From positions 6,559,831-6,623,830 of the forward strand of contig NZ_KI911783.1 in assembly GCF_000515415.1 (NCBI RefSeq): a DNA stretch of 64,000 bases, read 5' to 3'. Both the position numbers and the translations under genes were made by a program. Positions 24,923-33,049 of the stretch are shown here, in pieces. The notes below the pieces were generated by a model. It did not search any database. It was given only the letters and a program-made list of their open reading frames with translations, and was not told the origin of the DNA. Source of the DNA: Bradyrhizobium sp. WSM1417 (GTDB taxonomy: Bacteria > Pseudomonadota > Alphaproteobacteria > Rhizobiales > Xanthobacteraceae). How positions within the stretch are numbered: position 1 is the first letter of the stretch; each line of letters starts with the position of its first letter.

Positions 24923-25264
24923 TCAGGACTTGCCCTTCCCCGGTTGCATGAGACTGCCGGTCATCTGGCGCATGTGGTCTCCGGCATTGGTGAACTGGCT
25001 GCGCAGGAAATCCGATTGGATTCGCATCGCCTCCTGAAGGTCGGTCGCATGGACGAGCTTGCGAGCATGCTCGAATGCCGACTTCATGTTCTGCTCGGTG
25101 AATGCGAGCGCCTGCTTCGACACGTCCGTCCCCGCGCCCGGAACGGTCGTCATCGATTTGGTGGCGGCTTCGAAAAACATGCCGAATGCTTTTTCCGCCT
25201 GGTCAATCGTCTTCTCGGCCAGGTCGCGCAATTCGGCCGGAACTTCGAGCTTCGGTTCGATCAT
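24923..25264 (-). CDS. phasin
   Basis: 113 residues from the ATG at 25264, with GGAGGAG eight bases upstream. The sequence MIEPKLEVPAELRDLAEKTI, then QAEKAFGMFFEAATKS, FTEQNMKSAFEHARKLVHAT, DLQEAMRIQSDFLRSQF is a textbook alphaproteobacterial phasin: amphipathic helices that coat polyhydroxybutyrate granules or act as small helical scaffold proteins. No PHB synthesis gene is adjacent. Confidence 0.9.
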   Translation of the reverse strand: MIEPKLEVPAELRDLAEKTIDQAEKAFGMFFEAATKSMTTVPGAGTDVSKQALAFTEQNMKSAFEHARKLVHATDLQEAMRIQSDFLRSQFTNAGDHMRQMTGSLMQPGKGKS

Positions 25265-25395
25265 GGTCGCACTCCTCCCGTTTTCAGAACTGAATACCAC
25301 ACTTGCCGGATCGCCTGCCAGCCTCCAGCCCCGGGGAAGACGTCGCCCGGCGGCCGGCTCTGGCAGGAAAACGGAAGGCGGGCGCGCAGGTCGGC

Positions 25396-25581
25396 TCAGG
25401 ACAGGGGGTGTTCGGGAAGGGATTCTTCGGTGGCGAGGTCTTCGACGAGCTTGATGACCTCGAAACGCTGCCGGGGCGCGAGTTTCAGAAAGGCGCGGAG
25501 CAGGCGCAGGCTTTCGACAGTACCGCTTGCAGGCGCGCCGAGCTTGAGGTGCAGCTCAGCTGCGAAATTGAGGTTCTTCAT
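25396..25581 (-). CDS. hypothetical protein, 61 residues
   Basis: From ATG 25581 (MKNLNFAAELHLKLGAPASG) with AGGTG upstream; the frame opens further but the extra codons look non-coding. The rest, VESLRLLRAFLKLAPRQRFE and VIKLVEDLATEESLPEHPLS, is helical. Similar short proteins of unknown function occur in Bradyrhizobium. It lies on the same strand as, and about 130 bases downstream of, the phasin start region. Confidence 0.55.
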   Translation of the reverse strand: MKNLNFAAELHLKLGAPASGTVESLRLLRAFLKLAPRQRFEVIKLVEDLATEESLPEHPLS

Positions 25582-25869
25582 CTCGCACCTATGACAAGCA
25601 TCGGACTTCGTGATCCAACATCGAGGTCCCAACTAAGAACCGAACGCCACAACCGGATGCTCTGGCGACGGCGCGCTTTCGGCCGTGGGGAAGCCGGGTG
25701 TATTCGCACGCCGAACTACATGTGCAAGTGGGCACACCTGAGCTGGTTGCAACTATGTCAAGAAACAACCCCCCCGGCAAGTCCAACGGTTGGCGCAGCG
25801 ATGCTTCGTCTGCATCGCGCCACGGCAATTCCGGATAACAGGAATATGGCCAGCCGTCACCCACCTGCG

Positions 25870-26118
25870 TCAAGAAGCGTCATCGATCAGGCATGCAGCC
25901 TCGATCGCCATCAATCGACGCTTTGTTTCGTCTTGTTTCGGATGTGAATGGACATTGGTGGACGCGACCGAGTGCTCCTTCAGCATATACACGTAATTGT
26001 TGAGTCCGGCGTAGGCGGTTGTATCGTCGACGAAATAAACGTGGATCTCGCGCCCTGGATCGCCAGCCACAGCGCGGCCTTCTGGACCAAGAGACAGACT
26101 ATGGCGTTTGGATTTCAT
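25870..26118 (-). CDS. possible hypothetical protein, 82 residues
   Basis: ATG at 26118. The sequence (MKSKRHSLSLGPEGRAVAGD, PGREIHVYFVDDTTAYAG, LNNYVYMLKEHSVASTNVHS) has a plausible mix of residues and some beta character, but plus-strand frames overlap it and it has no recognised family or clear ribosome-binding site. It may be spurious. The 240 bases on its downstream side (25633-25869) contain no other gene. Confidence 0.35.
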   Translation of the reverse strand: MKSKRHSLSLGPEGRAVAGDPGREIHVYFVDDTTAYAGLNNYVYMLKEHSVASTNVHSHPKQDETKRRLMAIEAACLIDDAS

Positions 26119-26313
26119 CTAAACCCATCCGCTCGAGCTCTTGGACTTGGACTCGCCTCCTCGCATCAGAATCCATCGGGCTGCATTTGTTTCTGGCCGT
26201 GAACCGTTTTTGAGGAGCAAACGACAAAGCGGTGGCGAAACAGTCACGCAGATCACGGGCGCCATGGCCGTGCATTGATCGATTCGGGCGCCCCAGAACC
26301 AAAGGACGACGGC

Positions 26314-26670
26314 ATGCTTTCTCGCTGCGATCTCATCAAGGGCGCCGCAGTCGCGCTTCTCACCTTCTCGATACAAGGCGCATGGGCGCAGGAGACCAGG
26401 ATGAACCTGTTCAAGATCGTCACCATCAAGGACGAAATCGTCGTCGGATTATCGACGGAGGAGCTTCAGGCGCTCGGCGGCAATGATGCCAGTGCCGTTG
26501 CACATGCTCTGGCACAGAAGGGCGATCTCACCGTCTGGCAATACAACGTGCATCGCGGTCCGAACGGCGAATTGCAGCAAGCGCCGACCGCCAGAATCGG
26601 GCTCTTGGCCAACGCGTCGCTCCGGGTCGAGCCGTATACCACGACCTACCAGATCCTACCGCATCCCTAA
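26314..26670 (+). CDS. exported hypothetical protein, 118 residues
   Basis: ATG at 26314 with AAGGA eight bases upstream. The N-terminus (MLSRCDLIKGAAVALLTFSI, ending GAWAQ) is a signal peptide. The mature part contains LFKIVTIKDEIVVGLSTEEL, a helix AVAHALAQKGDLTVWQY, and ends RVEPYTTTYQILPHP. Not recognised; appears to be a small periplasmic protein. It ends at a strong hairpin shared with the convergent gene. Confidence 0.65.
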   Translation: MLSRCDLIKGAAVALLTFSIQGAWAQETRMNLFKIVTIKDEIVVGLSTEELQALGGNDASAVAHALAQKGDLTVWQYNVHRGPNGELQQAPTARIGLLANASLRVEPYTTTYQILPHP

Positions 26671-26680
26671 GCAGCAGACC

Positions 26681-26712
26681 GGCGCGCCCGCGACCGAGGT
26701 CGCGGGCGCGCC
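26681..26712. terminator. bidirectional terminator hairpin
   Basis: Perfect 14-base arms GGCGCGCCCGCGAC and GTCGCGGGCGCGCC with a CGAG loop, lying between two convergent genes that end at 26670 and 26717. It lacks a long T-run but is very stable. Confidence 0.75.
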
Positions 26713-26716
26713 CTTG

Positions 26717-27292
26717 TCATCTGCGCTGCCCTGCACGCCGTGTCCCCGTTTCCGTCGCAAAGCCGTAGATCAATGCCAACCGGTCCAGGCATTCACGAAA
26801 ACGTCGGGAAAAATAGTCGGTCCAGCGTTGCGTACGAACGGCGCGACGCTGGCCGATCTCGTCCATGGTGAGGCCCAGCACCAACACGTCGTGCACTAGC
26901 GCGGCACCGTCAGTGCCGAGTTCGCGCTCGATCCGGTTCAGCCGCAGCACCGCCTGACGTTGGCTCTCGGTAACCGGCTCGCGCGTGCGCGCGCCATCGA
27001 CATATTCGCGGGTCGGGTCCATCGCCTGAGGGCCACGCTCGGCCCTCTCCCAATCGTTTTGGAAGGCGCGCCCGCCGCGATACTGCGCCTCGTCGATCTG
27101 ATGGTGCGCGTGCAGCCGGCCGAGCGGATCGCTGCGGATCGACCGCACGGCCATGATCTTCTCGCCGGGGTCGAGCGCCAGCGGATTGTCCACCTCGACT
27201 TCCGCCACCTCCGCATTGAACGGTATCTCACGAGAGCGTCGGTCGTAGACATTCGCCAATTTAATGGACCTGTTGCGTCGGACACGTGCCAC
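26717..27292 (-). CDS. Rhizobiales hypothetical protein, 191 residues
   Basis: The protein begins MARVRRNRSIKLANVYDRRS and continues with EIPFNAEVAEVEVDNPLALD, MAVRSIRSDPLGRLHAHHQI, DEAQYRGGRAFQNDWE. It ends in a helical part with LVHDVLVLGLTMDEIGQRRA and FRECLDRLALIYGFA. I associate this pattern with a conserved but uncharacterised Bradyrhizobium/Rhizobiales family. The C-terminal section resembles a helix-turn-helix of sigma-like type (DEIGQRRAVRTQRWTDYFSR), so it may be a DNA-binding accessory protein. It lies 46 bases after the GcrA-like gene on the same strand, probably in one transcript under the same repressor. Confidence 0.65.
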   Translation of the reverse strand: MARVRRNRSIKLANVYDRRSREIPFNAEVAEVEVDNPLALDPGEKIMAVRSIRSDPLGRLHAHHQIDEAQYRGGRAFQNDWERAERGPQAMDPTREYVDGARTREPVTESQRQAVLRLNRIERELGTDGAALVHDVLVLGLTMDEIGQRRAVRTQRWTDYFSRRFRECLDRLALIYGFATETGTRRAGQRR

Positions 27293-27338
27293 TTGGGTAC
27301 TCCTTGCGAAATTGACGATTGAACGGGCGGTCGTCAGG

Positions 27339-27866
27339 TCAGGCGGCAGAGACCAGCCGCAGCACGACGGGGCCGGCGACGCGGGCGGATCCAGCTCCGG
27401 CGCGACGCGTCAGGCGCGCATGCGGCGCGCAATAGCTCGAGCCCGGCTCACGCGGATGGCCGCAGAAGGTGATCTCCTCCCCGTCCTTGTCGCCGCCATA
27501 GGGATAGCGACAGTCCTCGCCCGCGAGTTCGACCAATGGGACCAGGCGCGGCTGGACGCCGACGCAGCGCAATTTGACCGGCGCGGCAGGCTTCATCGCG
27601 GATTTCGGCGGCAGGGTCAGCACCGTAGGACGGTGCGGCAGGACAAGACAGGCTCCAGACGGCAGCGCCGGGACGATCGACGGGCTCGTCGTCCGTATCT
27701 GCACGACCAGCCCGAGCCGCTTGGCGCGGCCGACCACCGCGTTGCGCGTGTAAGCCGTTCCAAACCTTGCGTTAATCCGTCTTCCGATCTCAGCATAAGA
27801 CATTCCCTTGAGAAAATAGTCGCGAAGCGCGTCGGAGTGCTCCGACGACCAATGGCCCGGTTCCAT
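27339..27866 (-). CDS. GcrA-family cell-cycle regulator
   Basis: 175 residues. The N-terminal helix-turn-helix (WSSEHSDALRDYFLKGMSYA, then EIGRRINARFGTAYTRNAVV, GRAKRLGLV) matches the GcrA pattern (W-...-G-x-S-x-x-x-I-A-...-T-R-N-A-V-I-G-K-x-H-R-L-G-L). The C-terminal sigma-70-contacting domain is also present (AGEDCRYPYGGDKDGEEITF, CGHPREPGSSYCAPHARL). In Caulobacter GcrA activates genes with methylated GANTC promoters. This copy has an unusual proline-rich linker and sits beside an S24 repressor, so it is more likely a paralogue used by an accessory or phage-derived circuit than the housekeeping GcrA. Its promoter contains a repressor operator. Confidence 0.85.
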   Translation of the reverse strand: MEPGHWSSEHSDALRDYFLKGMSYAEIGRRINARFGTAYTRNAVVGRAKRLGLVVQIRTTSPSIVPALPSGACLVLPHRPTVLTLPPKSAMKPAAPVKLRCVGVQPRLVPLVELAGEDCRYPYGGDKDGEEITFCGHPREPGSSYCAPHARLTRRAGAGSARVAGPVVLRLVSAA

Positions 27867-27918
27867 GCTGCTGTCCTGTGATGCGCCTCCTCCGATCGCA
27901 CGATCGCGAGGCGGAGCT

Positions 27919-27948
27919 TACATTCCGGTATTCCGAAGTCGAAGTCAA
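27919..27948 (-). promoter_or_regulatory. promoter of the GcrA-like gene with S24-repressor operator
   Basis: On the minus strand TTGACT (27943-27948) and AATGTA (27919-27924) form a -35/-10 pair 18 bases apart. The spacer holds TTCGG-AATAC-CGGAA (27923-27937), an almost perfect copy of the palindrome TTCCG-N5-CGGAA also found in the two neighbouring promoters. Confidence 0.6.
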
Positions 27949-27970
27949 GCGGTAATTCTGATATTCATAA

Positions 27971-28000
27971 TTGCATCAATTCCGAATTTCGGATTACAAG
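27971..28000 (+). promoter_or_regulatory. promoter of the S24 repressor gene with its operator
   Basis: TTGCAT (27971-27976) and TTACAA (27994-27999) lie 17 bases apart. Between them is TTCCG-AATTT-CGGAT (27980-27994), three bases after the -35, which is the same relative position as in the promoter at 28671. This implies that the repressor controls its own gene. Confidence 0.55.
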
Positions 28001-28031
28001 AGACGGACGATGGACAATCGAGGGAATCACC

Positions 28032-28640
28032 ATGTTGGACGCTGCAATGATCGAACGGGGCCTGGAAAAGACAGGCAAGAGCAAGGGCGGCCTGGCGGCT
28101 GCCATGGGCGTACGGCCCGGCGCGGTCTCGGAGATCCTCGGCGGCGAACGCCTGGTGAAGGCTTCGGAAATCATCCCGATCATGGAGTATCTCGAGCTCA
28201 ATCTCGCGCCGATCATGGGCCGCGTCGGCGCCGGTGCCGTGATCGAGCCGGATTATGAGCAAGTTCCCCCGGAAGGCCTCGGCGACATCGCGCTGCCCTT
28301 TCCGATCATGGAGGAGACCATCGCATTCGAGATCGTGGGCGATTCGATGCTGCCCAAATACGAGAGCGGCGACGTCATCGTGGTCTACAAGGACCAGCGC
28401 CATCCCCTGTCGAGCTTCTACGGCGAGGAGGCCGTGGTCCGGCTCAAGACCGGCGAGCGCTATCTGAAGACCATCGAGCGGGGCAAATCCCCCTCCGTCG
28501 TCAATCTCACCAGCTTCAATGCCAAGCAGATCGTCGGCGTGAAACTGGAGTGGGTCGGCGAGATCTGCCTGTCCATGCCCAAGGGCCAGCTGGAGCGGCT
28601 GCGCGCCAAGTCGGCGCGCCCTCGCAAGAGGAGCAAATAG
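28032..28640 (+). CDS. LexA-like self-cleaving repressor (helix-turn-helix plus S24 peptidase)
   Basis: 202 residues. Residues 1-60 form a helix-turn-helix (KSKGGLAAAMGVRPGAVSEI, then LGGERLVKASEIIPIMEYLE). The C-terminal half is an S24 peptidase: Ser105 in IVGDSMLPKY and Lys146 in GERYLKTI make the expected catalytic pair, and A67-G68 in GRVGAGAVIEPD is the likely self-cleavage site. Proteins of this type repress genes until RecA filaments trigger cleavage after DNA damage. It diverges from the GcrA-like gene across 165 bases and precedes a small gene whose promoter also holds the operator. It is not the housekeeping LexA, whose helix-turn-helix differs; a phage-derived or dedicated stress repressor is more likely. 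Confidence 0.85.
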   Translation: MLDAAMIERGLEKTGKSKGGLAAAMGVRPGAVSEILGGERLVKASEIIPIMEYLELNLAPIMGRVGAGAVIEPDYEQVPPEGLGDIALPFPIMEETIAFEIVGDSMLPKYESGDVIVVYKDQRHPLSSFYGEEAVVRLKTGERYLKTIERGKSPSVVNLTSFNAKQIVGVKLEWVGEICLSMPKGQLERLRAKSARPRKRSK

Positions 28641-28670
28641 GCTGTAATTTCCGTTTTTACGAAATTAGCC

Positions 28671-28699
28671 TTGACTTGATTCCGTTTTCCGGAAATACT
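28671..28699 (+). promoter_or_regulatory. strong promoter with S24-repressor operator
   Basis: TTGACT (28671-28676), a 17-base spacer and AATACT (28694-28699) make a good sigma-70 promoter. The spacer contains the perfect palindrome TTCCG-TTTTC-CGGAA (28680-28694). A weaker, partly matching site (TTCCG-TTTTT-ACGAA, 28649-28663) lies just upstream. It drives the gene starting at 28737. Confidence 0.65.
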
Positions 28700-28736
28700 C
28701 TGCCGTGCTCGACATGGGGCACGGCAGGACCGTTGC

Positions 28737-29012
28737 ATGCAGTATTTCGTCGTGATGATCGACTATGGGCGCCGCGGCCGCGAGGCGGTCGTCGACCCTG
28801 AAATCACCAGGCGCGAGGTCATTTCGCGCGTCGCCTCAGGTGAATATCGAAATATCTCGTTCATCCAGGAAATCGTGGAGAATTCGGTTGAAGACGTGAC
28901 CGAGGCGATCCTCGTTGAGGCTGCCCTGCCCCGGATCCCGCCCGAAGAAGTCGACCTCCAGGCTCTCCGCCTCGATCACGCCCGCGATCTGCGCAAGCAC
29001 GAGCGGACGTGA
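28737..29012 (+). CDS. small hypothetical protein under S24-repressor control
   Basis: 91 residues: MQYFVVMIDYGRRGREAVVD, PEITRREVISRVASGEYRNI, SFIQEIVENSVEDVTEAILV and a charged tail with PPEEVDLQALRLDHARDL. It has an alpha/beta pattern, no signal peptide and no membrane helix, and resembles short uncharacterised Bradyrhizobium proteins. What sets it apart is the promoter: a strong -35/-10 pair with a perfect palindrome in the spacer, the same as upstream of the repressor itself. It is thus the probable main target of that repressor. Confidence 0.6.
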   Translation: MQYFVVMIDYGRRGREAVVDPEITRREVISRVASGEYRNISFIQEIVENSVEDVTEAILVEAALPRIPPEEVDLQALRLDHARDLRKHERT

Positions 29013-29038
29013 CGTAGACCCCAGGGTCGGCCTTTTCC

Positions 29039-29062
29039 GGTCCGATCGAATCGGATCGGACC
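29039..29062. terminator. hairpin downstream of the small gene
   Basis: Perfect 9-base arms GGTCCGATC and GATCGGACC around a 6-base loop, followed by CTAGATTGTTATTTT. Probably a plus-strand terminator. Confidence 0.55.
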
Positions 29063-29154
29063 CTAGATTGTTATTTTGACACGCTTTCTTGACGCGAACC
29101 GGAATCCACTTCGCTCGAAAACGCTCTGCCAGCCCACCACGCCCCGTTCGGAGA

Positions 29155-30129
29155 TCACACCGTGAGGACGGTCGATCCCGTGGTCTTGCGCGCGGCGAGA
29201 TCGGCATGGGCCTTGGCGGCGTCCTTCAGTGGATAGGTCTGGTGCACCTCGATCTTGACCGCGCCGGATTTGACGACGTCGAACAACTCGCCTGCCATCG
29301 CGACCAGGCTCTCACGCTTGGCGGCGTAGGTGAACAGCGTCGGGCGGGTGACGTAGAGCGAGCCCTTCTGCGCGAGCAAACCGAGATTGAGCGGCTCGAC
29401 GGCGCCGGAGGACGCACCGAACAGCGCTGCGACGCCGAGCGGCGCGAGGCAGTCGAGCGACTTCAGGAACGTATCCTTGCCGACGGAATCGTAGACCACC
29501 GGCACCTTCTTGCCGCCCGTGATCTCGTCCACGCGCTTCACGAAATCCTCGCGGCTATAGATGATGACATGGTCGCAGCCATGCGCTTTGGCGAGCTTGG
29601 CCTTCTCGTCGTTGCTGACCGTGCCGATCACGGTCGCGCCGAGATGCTTGGCCCACTGGGAGAGAATTAGGCCGACGCCACCGGCGGCCGCATGGAGCAG
29701 GATGGTATCCCCGGCCTTCACGCGATAAGTCTGCCGGATCAGATATTGCGTGGTGAGTCCCTTCAGCATCATCGCCGCCGCGGTCTTGTCGTCGACACCG
29801 TCGGGCAACTTCAGCAGTCGGTCGGCCGGGATCAGCCGCGCCTCGGAATAGGCGCCGAGCGGCGAGGCGCCGTAGGCGATGCGATCGCCCGGCTTCAGAT
29901 CGGTAACACCGGCCCCGACCTCCTCAACGACACCAGCGGCCTCGCTGCCAAGCCCGCTCGGCAGTTGCACCGGGTAAAGGCCCGAACGGTTGTAGATGTC
30001 GACGAAGTTGAGACCGACGGCGGTATGGCGGATTCGTGCCTCGCCCGGTCCGGGCTTGCCGACACTGACCTCCTCCCAAACCAGCACTTCCGGCCCACCA
30101 GTCTTGTGAAAGCGAATGGCATGCGTCAT
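29155..30129 (-). CDS. qor: NADPH:quinone oxidoreductase (zinc-independent MDR family)
   Basis: 324 residues, complete. The quinone-oxidoreductase signature is clear: MTHAIRFHKTGGPEVLVWEE at the start, GLNFVDIYNRSGLYP near residue 55, GSEAAGVVEEVGAGVTDLKP, and the NADPH-binding LLHAAAGGVGLILSQWAKHL near residue 145. Structural-zinc cysteines are absent, as in QOR. It reduces quinones or enals in the cytoplasm by one electron or hydride transfer and protects against electrophiles. No operon partners; its 5' region faces the small zinc-ribbon gene at 30353. Confidence 0.9.
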   Translation of the reverse strand: MTHAIRFHKTGGPEVLVWEEVSVGKPGPGEARIRHTAVGLNFVDIYNRSGLYPVQLPSGLGSEAAGVVEEVGAGVTDLKPGDRIAYGASPLGAYSEARLIPADRLLKLPDGVDDKTAAAMMLKGLTTQYLIRQTYRVKAGDTILLHAAAGGVGLILSQWAKHLGATVIGTVSNDEKAKLAKAHGCDHVIIYSREDFVKRVDEITGGKKVPVVYDSVGKDTFLKSLDCLAPLGVAALFGASSGAVEPLNLGLLAQKGSLYVTRPTLFTYAAKRESLVAMAGELFDVVKSGAVKIEVHQTYPLKDAAKAHADLAARKTTGSTVLTV

Positions 30130-30352
30130 GGGCGTTGCTCCCTTATCGTTGAGGACGAAGTCCGAATACCGGATCGGGCTTTGAAATAGGTATTTGGTCC
30201 GCCCGTCACAGTACAGAGACGTAACAAGAATGTCACAGCGAACGACAAACCTCCGCCGTTCCGCCTCTGTTCGAAAGAGTTGATGTCGGCCTTGCGCCAG
30301 CCGGCAGTAGCCTTCGCGCGGGTTTGGAGGTCGTCTGCGAAGGAGAGCCGAG

Positions 30353-30553
30353 ATGCCAGCTTATGTACAGCATCATCAGGATATCGAGATCGCGCCTGTG
30401 ATTTGCCCTGCTTGCATGGGGTTCCTTCCAATGTATGTGCGCGAGGTCGAACCGCATTGGAGTCTTGCCAAGATCGACTTCGTCTATGAATGCGCCGATT
30501 GCGGCGCCGAGGTCAGACAGACGATCCGCAAGCCGGAGTTGCTGCGGCACTGA
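30353..30553 (+). CDS. small zinc-ribbon protein, 66 residues
   Basis: ATG with AAGGAGAG upstream. Two C-x2-C knuckles are visible, CPACMGFLPMYV and YECADCGAEV, about 30 residues apart, forming a zinc ribbon. The start MPAYVQHHQDIEIAPVICPA and the tail RKPELLRH complete the protein. It belongs to the same loose class as the genes at 8491 and 9308. Function unknown; the next gene (a MoxR ATPase) begins 148 bases downstream on the same strand. Confidence 0.65.
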   Translation: MPAYVQHHQDIEIAPVICPACMGFLPMYVREVEPHWSLAKIDFVYECADCGAEVRQTIRKPELLRH

Positions 30554-30701
30554 TCGCGCGGCCAGTAGCCGCCCGACTATTTGCGTTGAGCGGAAAAAAA
30601 CGCCCATTGGCGCGGGTCTGGCCTCTCCCAAACGAGGCTTGTTCTTTGCCGTGAACGCAGGCAGAACAAGCCTCGATCAAGACCTTTGGGAGCGCCTTTT
30701 C

Positions 30702-31649
30702 GTGGCTGAACAGAAGCCCTCGACAGCGATCGAGGCAGTGGAGAGCGGCCTCGCCGCGCAAGGCTACATCGCGAGCCGGCAGATCGCGACCGCTGTCTAT
30801 TTGTCCCAACAGATCGAGAAGCCGATCCTGGTCGAAGGCCCCGCGGGCGTCGGGAAGACCGAGCTTGCCAAGGCGATCGCGGCCTGGCGCGGCCTGAAGA
30901 TGATCCGCCTGCAATGCTATGAAGGCCTCGACGAGGCCAAGGCGCTCTATGAATGGAAATACGCCAAGCAGCTTCTCTACACGCAGATCCTCAAGGACAA
31001 GCTCGGCGAAGTCCTGGGCGGCGCGCAGACTTTGCACGCTGCACTTAATCAGCTCCACGATTTCGGTGACGTGTTCTTCTCCAAGGAGTTCGTCGAGCCG
31101 CGGCCGCTGCTGCAAGCTCTGGAGCAACCGGGCGGCTGCGTGCTCCTGATCGACGAGATCGACAAGTCGGATGCGGAATTCGAATCGCTGCTGCTGGAAA
31201 TTCTCTCCGACTTCCAGGTCACGATTCCCGAACTCGGCACCGTCTCCGCGATCACGCCGCCAACGGTGATCCTCACCTCGAACAGCGAGCGCGATCTCGG
31301 CGACGCCCTGAAACGGCGCTGCCTGCATCTACACATCGGCTTCCCCGAGCAGCGGCTCGAGGAGCGCATCGTCGAGAGCCGCGTCCCCAACATTTCGCAG
31401 ACGCTGCGGCGGCAGATGGTCGGCTTCATCCACGAAATCCGCTCGCTCGACCTGAAGAAGCTGCCTTCGGTCAGCGAGACCATCGACTGGGCGCGCGTGC
31501 TGGTGCTCTTGCAGGCCTCGGAGCTCGACACCGAGATCGTCAAGGACACGCTCAACGTGCTCCTGAAATACGAGGCCGACATCGAGGCGGCTCAGCCTCA
31601 GATCACGACCTTCATTGCCAAGGCAGCACGATCCAACGTCTTCGGTTGA
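30702..31649 (+). CDS. MoxR-family AAA+ ATPase (CoxD-like)
   Basis: 315 residues from a GTG at 30702 with GGGAG ten bases upstream; an alternative GTG at 30651 would add 17 residues. Walker A is GPAGVGKTE, Walker B is LLIDEIDK, and sensor 1 reads ILTSNSERDLGDALKRRC with the arginine finger region. MoxR ATPases act as chaperones that insert cofactors or assemble complexes, usually together with a VWA-domain protein, encoded next with a 4-base TTGA overlap if its TTG start is used. Such CoxD/CoxE pairs mature the CO-dehydrogenase family of molybdenum enzymes; no coxMSL genes are present here. Confidence 0.85.
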   Translation: MAEQKPSTAIEAVESGLAAQGYIASRQIATAVYLSQQIEKPILVEGPAGVGKTELAKAIAAWRGLKMIRLQCYEGLDEAKALYEWKYAKQLLYTQILKDKLGEVLGGAQTLHAALNQLHDFGDVFFSKEFVEPRPLLQALEQPGGCVLLIDEIDKSDAEFESLLLEILSDFQVTIPELGTVSAITPPTVILTSNSERDLGDALKRRCLHLHIGFPEQRLEERIVESRVPNISQTLRRQMVGFIHEIRSLDLKKLPSVSETIDWARVLVLLQASELDTEIVKDTLNVLLKYEADIEAAQPQITTFIAKAARSNVFG

Positions 31650-31654
31650 CGCCG

Positions 31655-33031
31655 ATGCGCGAGAATATTCATCGTTTCTTCCGTGCGGCACGGGGCGCCG
31701 GCGTCCATGTCTCGCCTGCCGAAAGCATCGACGCGATGCGCGCGGTCGCGCAGGTCGGCGTTTCCGACCGGACCATCCTGCGCGATGCGCTCCTGTTGAC
31801 GCTCGCCAAGTCGCAGGACGAAAAGCTCGCGCTCGGTGACTGCTTCGATCTGTTCTTCAGTCAACCGGAGCCGCGGCAGGAACAATCTGAAGCCAACAGC
31901 AACGATGTTTCGGAGGACGCGGATCAATCTCCATCGTCCGGCGAGGCCAGCGATGCGAGCGGCGGTTCTCCTCCCGCAGAATTGGGCCCCCTCGCGCAGA
32001 TGCTGCTGTCGCAGGATCGCAATGCGATCACCGCCGCGATCGCCAGCGCCTCAGGTGCGGCCTCCCTGTCCGACATCCGCTACTCCACCCAGCGAGGCAT
32101 ATTTTCCAGCCGCATCCTCGACGCCATGGGGCTCCAGCGGCTACGCGACGATCTCGACGAGCTGACCGCGACCAATCCGGCACTGGCCGAGCGGCTTCGC
32201 GCCGCGCTCGATGCCTTGCGCGAAGCCGTTCGCGACACCGTCGCGCAGGGGCTTGCGCTCTATGCCCGCGAGGAGGCTGAAAACCTCCGCAACGAGATTC
32301 TGCGCAACGCGCCGCTTGCCCGCATCGAGCGGCGCCACGTCGCGGAAATGCGCACTCTCATCCGCCAGATCGCGCGGCGCCTTCGCGAGCGCTATTCGAA
32401 ACCACGCAAGCGCCAGCGGCGCGGTCATCTCGACGTCCGCCGCACGCTGCGCCGCAACGCTGCCTGGGGCGGCATCCCCTTTCTCACGGCCTGGAAGCGC
32501 AAGCATCGCGACCGGCCGAAGATCGTGGCGCTCTGCGACGTCTCGGGCTCGGTCGCGCAGGTCTCGGATTTCTTCCTGCTCCTGATCCACTCGCTGCACG
32601 AGGTGGTCGACGACGTCCATTCCTTCGCGTTCTCCTCGCATCTGATCGAAGTCAGCGACGTCCTGGAATCGAAACCGCCGGAAGAGGCGATGGCCGAGAT
32701 CATGTCCAAGGTCGGCTTCGGCTCCTCGGACTACGGCTCTTCGCTGGCCGATTTCGACAAGGAATTTATGAGCACGCTGACGCCGCAGACCACGGTGATC
32801 GTGCTGGGCGATGCCCGCAGCAACAATCTCGATCCGCGCGCCGACATTCTGCGCCGCATCTCCGAGCGCTCGAAGCGACTGGTGTGGCTCAATCCCGAAG
32901 GACGTCTCGCCTGGGGCTTTGGCGATTCCGAGATGCCGCGCTATGCGACCTTCTGCAGCGTGGTGCGCCAGTGCGCCACCGCGCAGCAGCTCGAGCGCGC
33001 GGTGTCCGATATTGTGGCGACTTATCAGTAG
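31655..33031 (+). CDS. VWA-domain protein (CoxE-like), partner of the MoxR ATPase
   Basis: 458 residues from ATG 31655; a TTG at 31646, overlapping the stop of the ATPase gene, is an alternative start. After a helical N-terminus and a Ser/Glu-rich linker (residues about 80-120), the second half is a von Willebrand factor A domain with the metal-ion site D-V-S-G-S in KIVALCDVSGSVAQVSDFFL and the later TTVIVLGDARSNN. It is the usual partner of MoxR ATPases and binds the client through the metal site. The client is unknown. A xanthine-dehydrogenase-type enzyme lies 20 kb away, which is the only molybdenum hydroxylase of that class in the window. Confidence 0.85.
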   Translation: MRENIHRFFRAARGAGVHVSPAESIDAMRAVAQVGVSDRTILRDALLLTLAKSQDEKLALGDCFDLFFSQPEPRQEQSEANSNDVSEDADQSPSSGEASDASGGSPPAELGPLAQMLLSQDRNAITAAIASASGAASLSDIRYSTQRGIFSSRILDAMGLQRLRDDLDELTATNPALAERLRAALDALREAVRDTVAQGLALYAREEAENLRNEILRNAPLARIERRHVAEMRTLIRQIARRLRERYSKPRKRQRRGHLDVRRTLRRNAAWGGIPFLTAWKRKHRDRPKIVALCDVSGSVAQVSDFFLLLIHSLHEVVDDVHSFAFSSHLIEVSDVLESKPPEEAMAEIMSKVGFGSSDYGSSLADFDKEFMSTLTPQTTVIVLGDARSNNLDPRADILRRISERSKRLVWLNPEGRLAWGFGDSEMPRYATFCSVVRQCATAQQLERAVSDIVATYQ

Positions 33032-33049
33032 GCCTTACCCAAGCCGACG

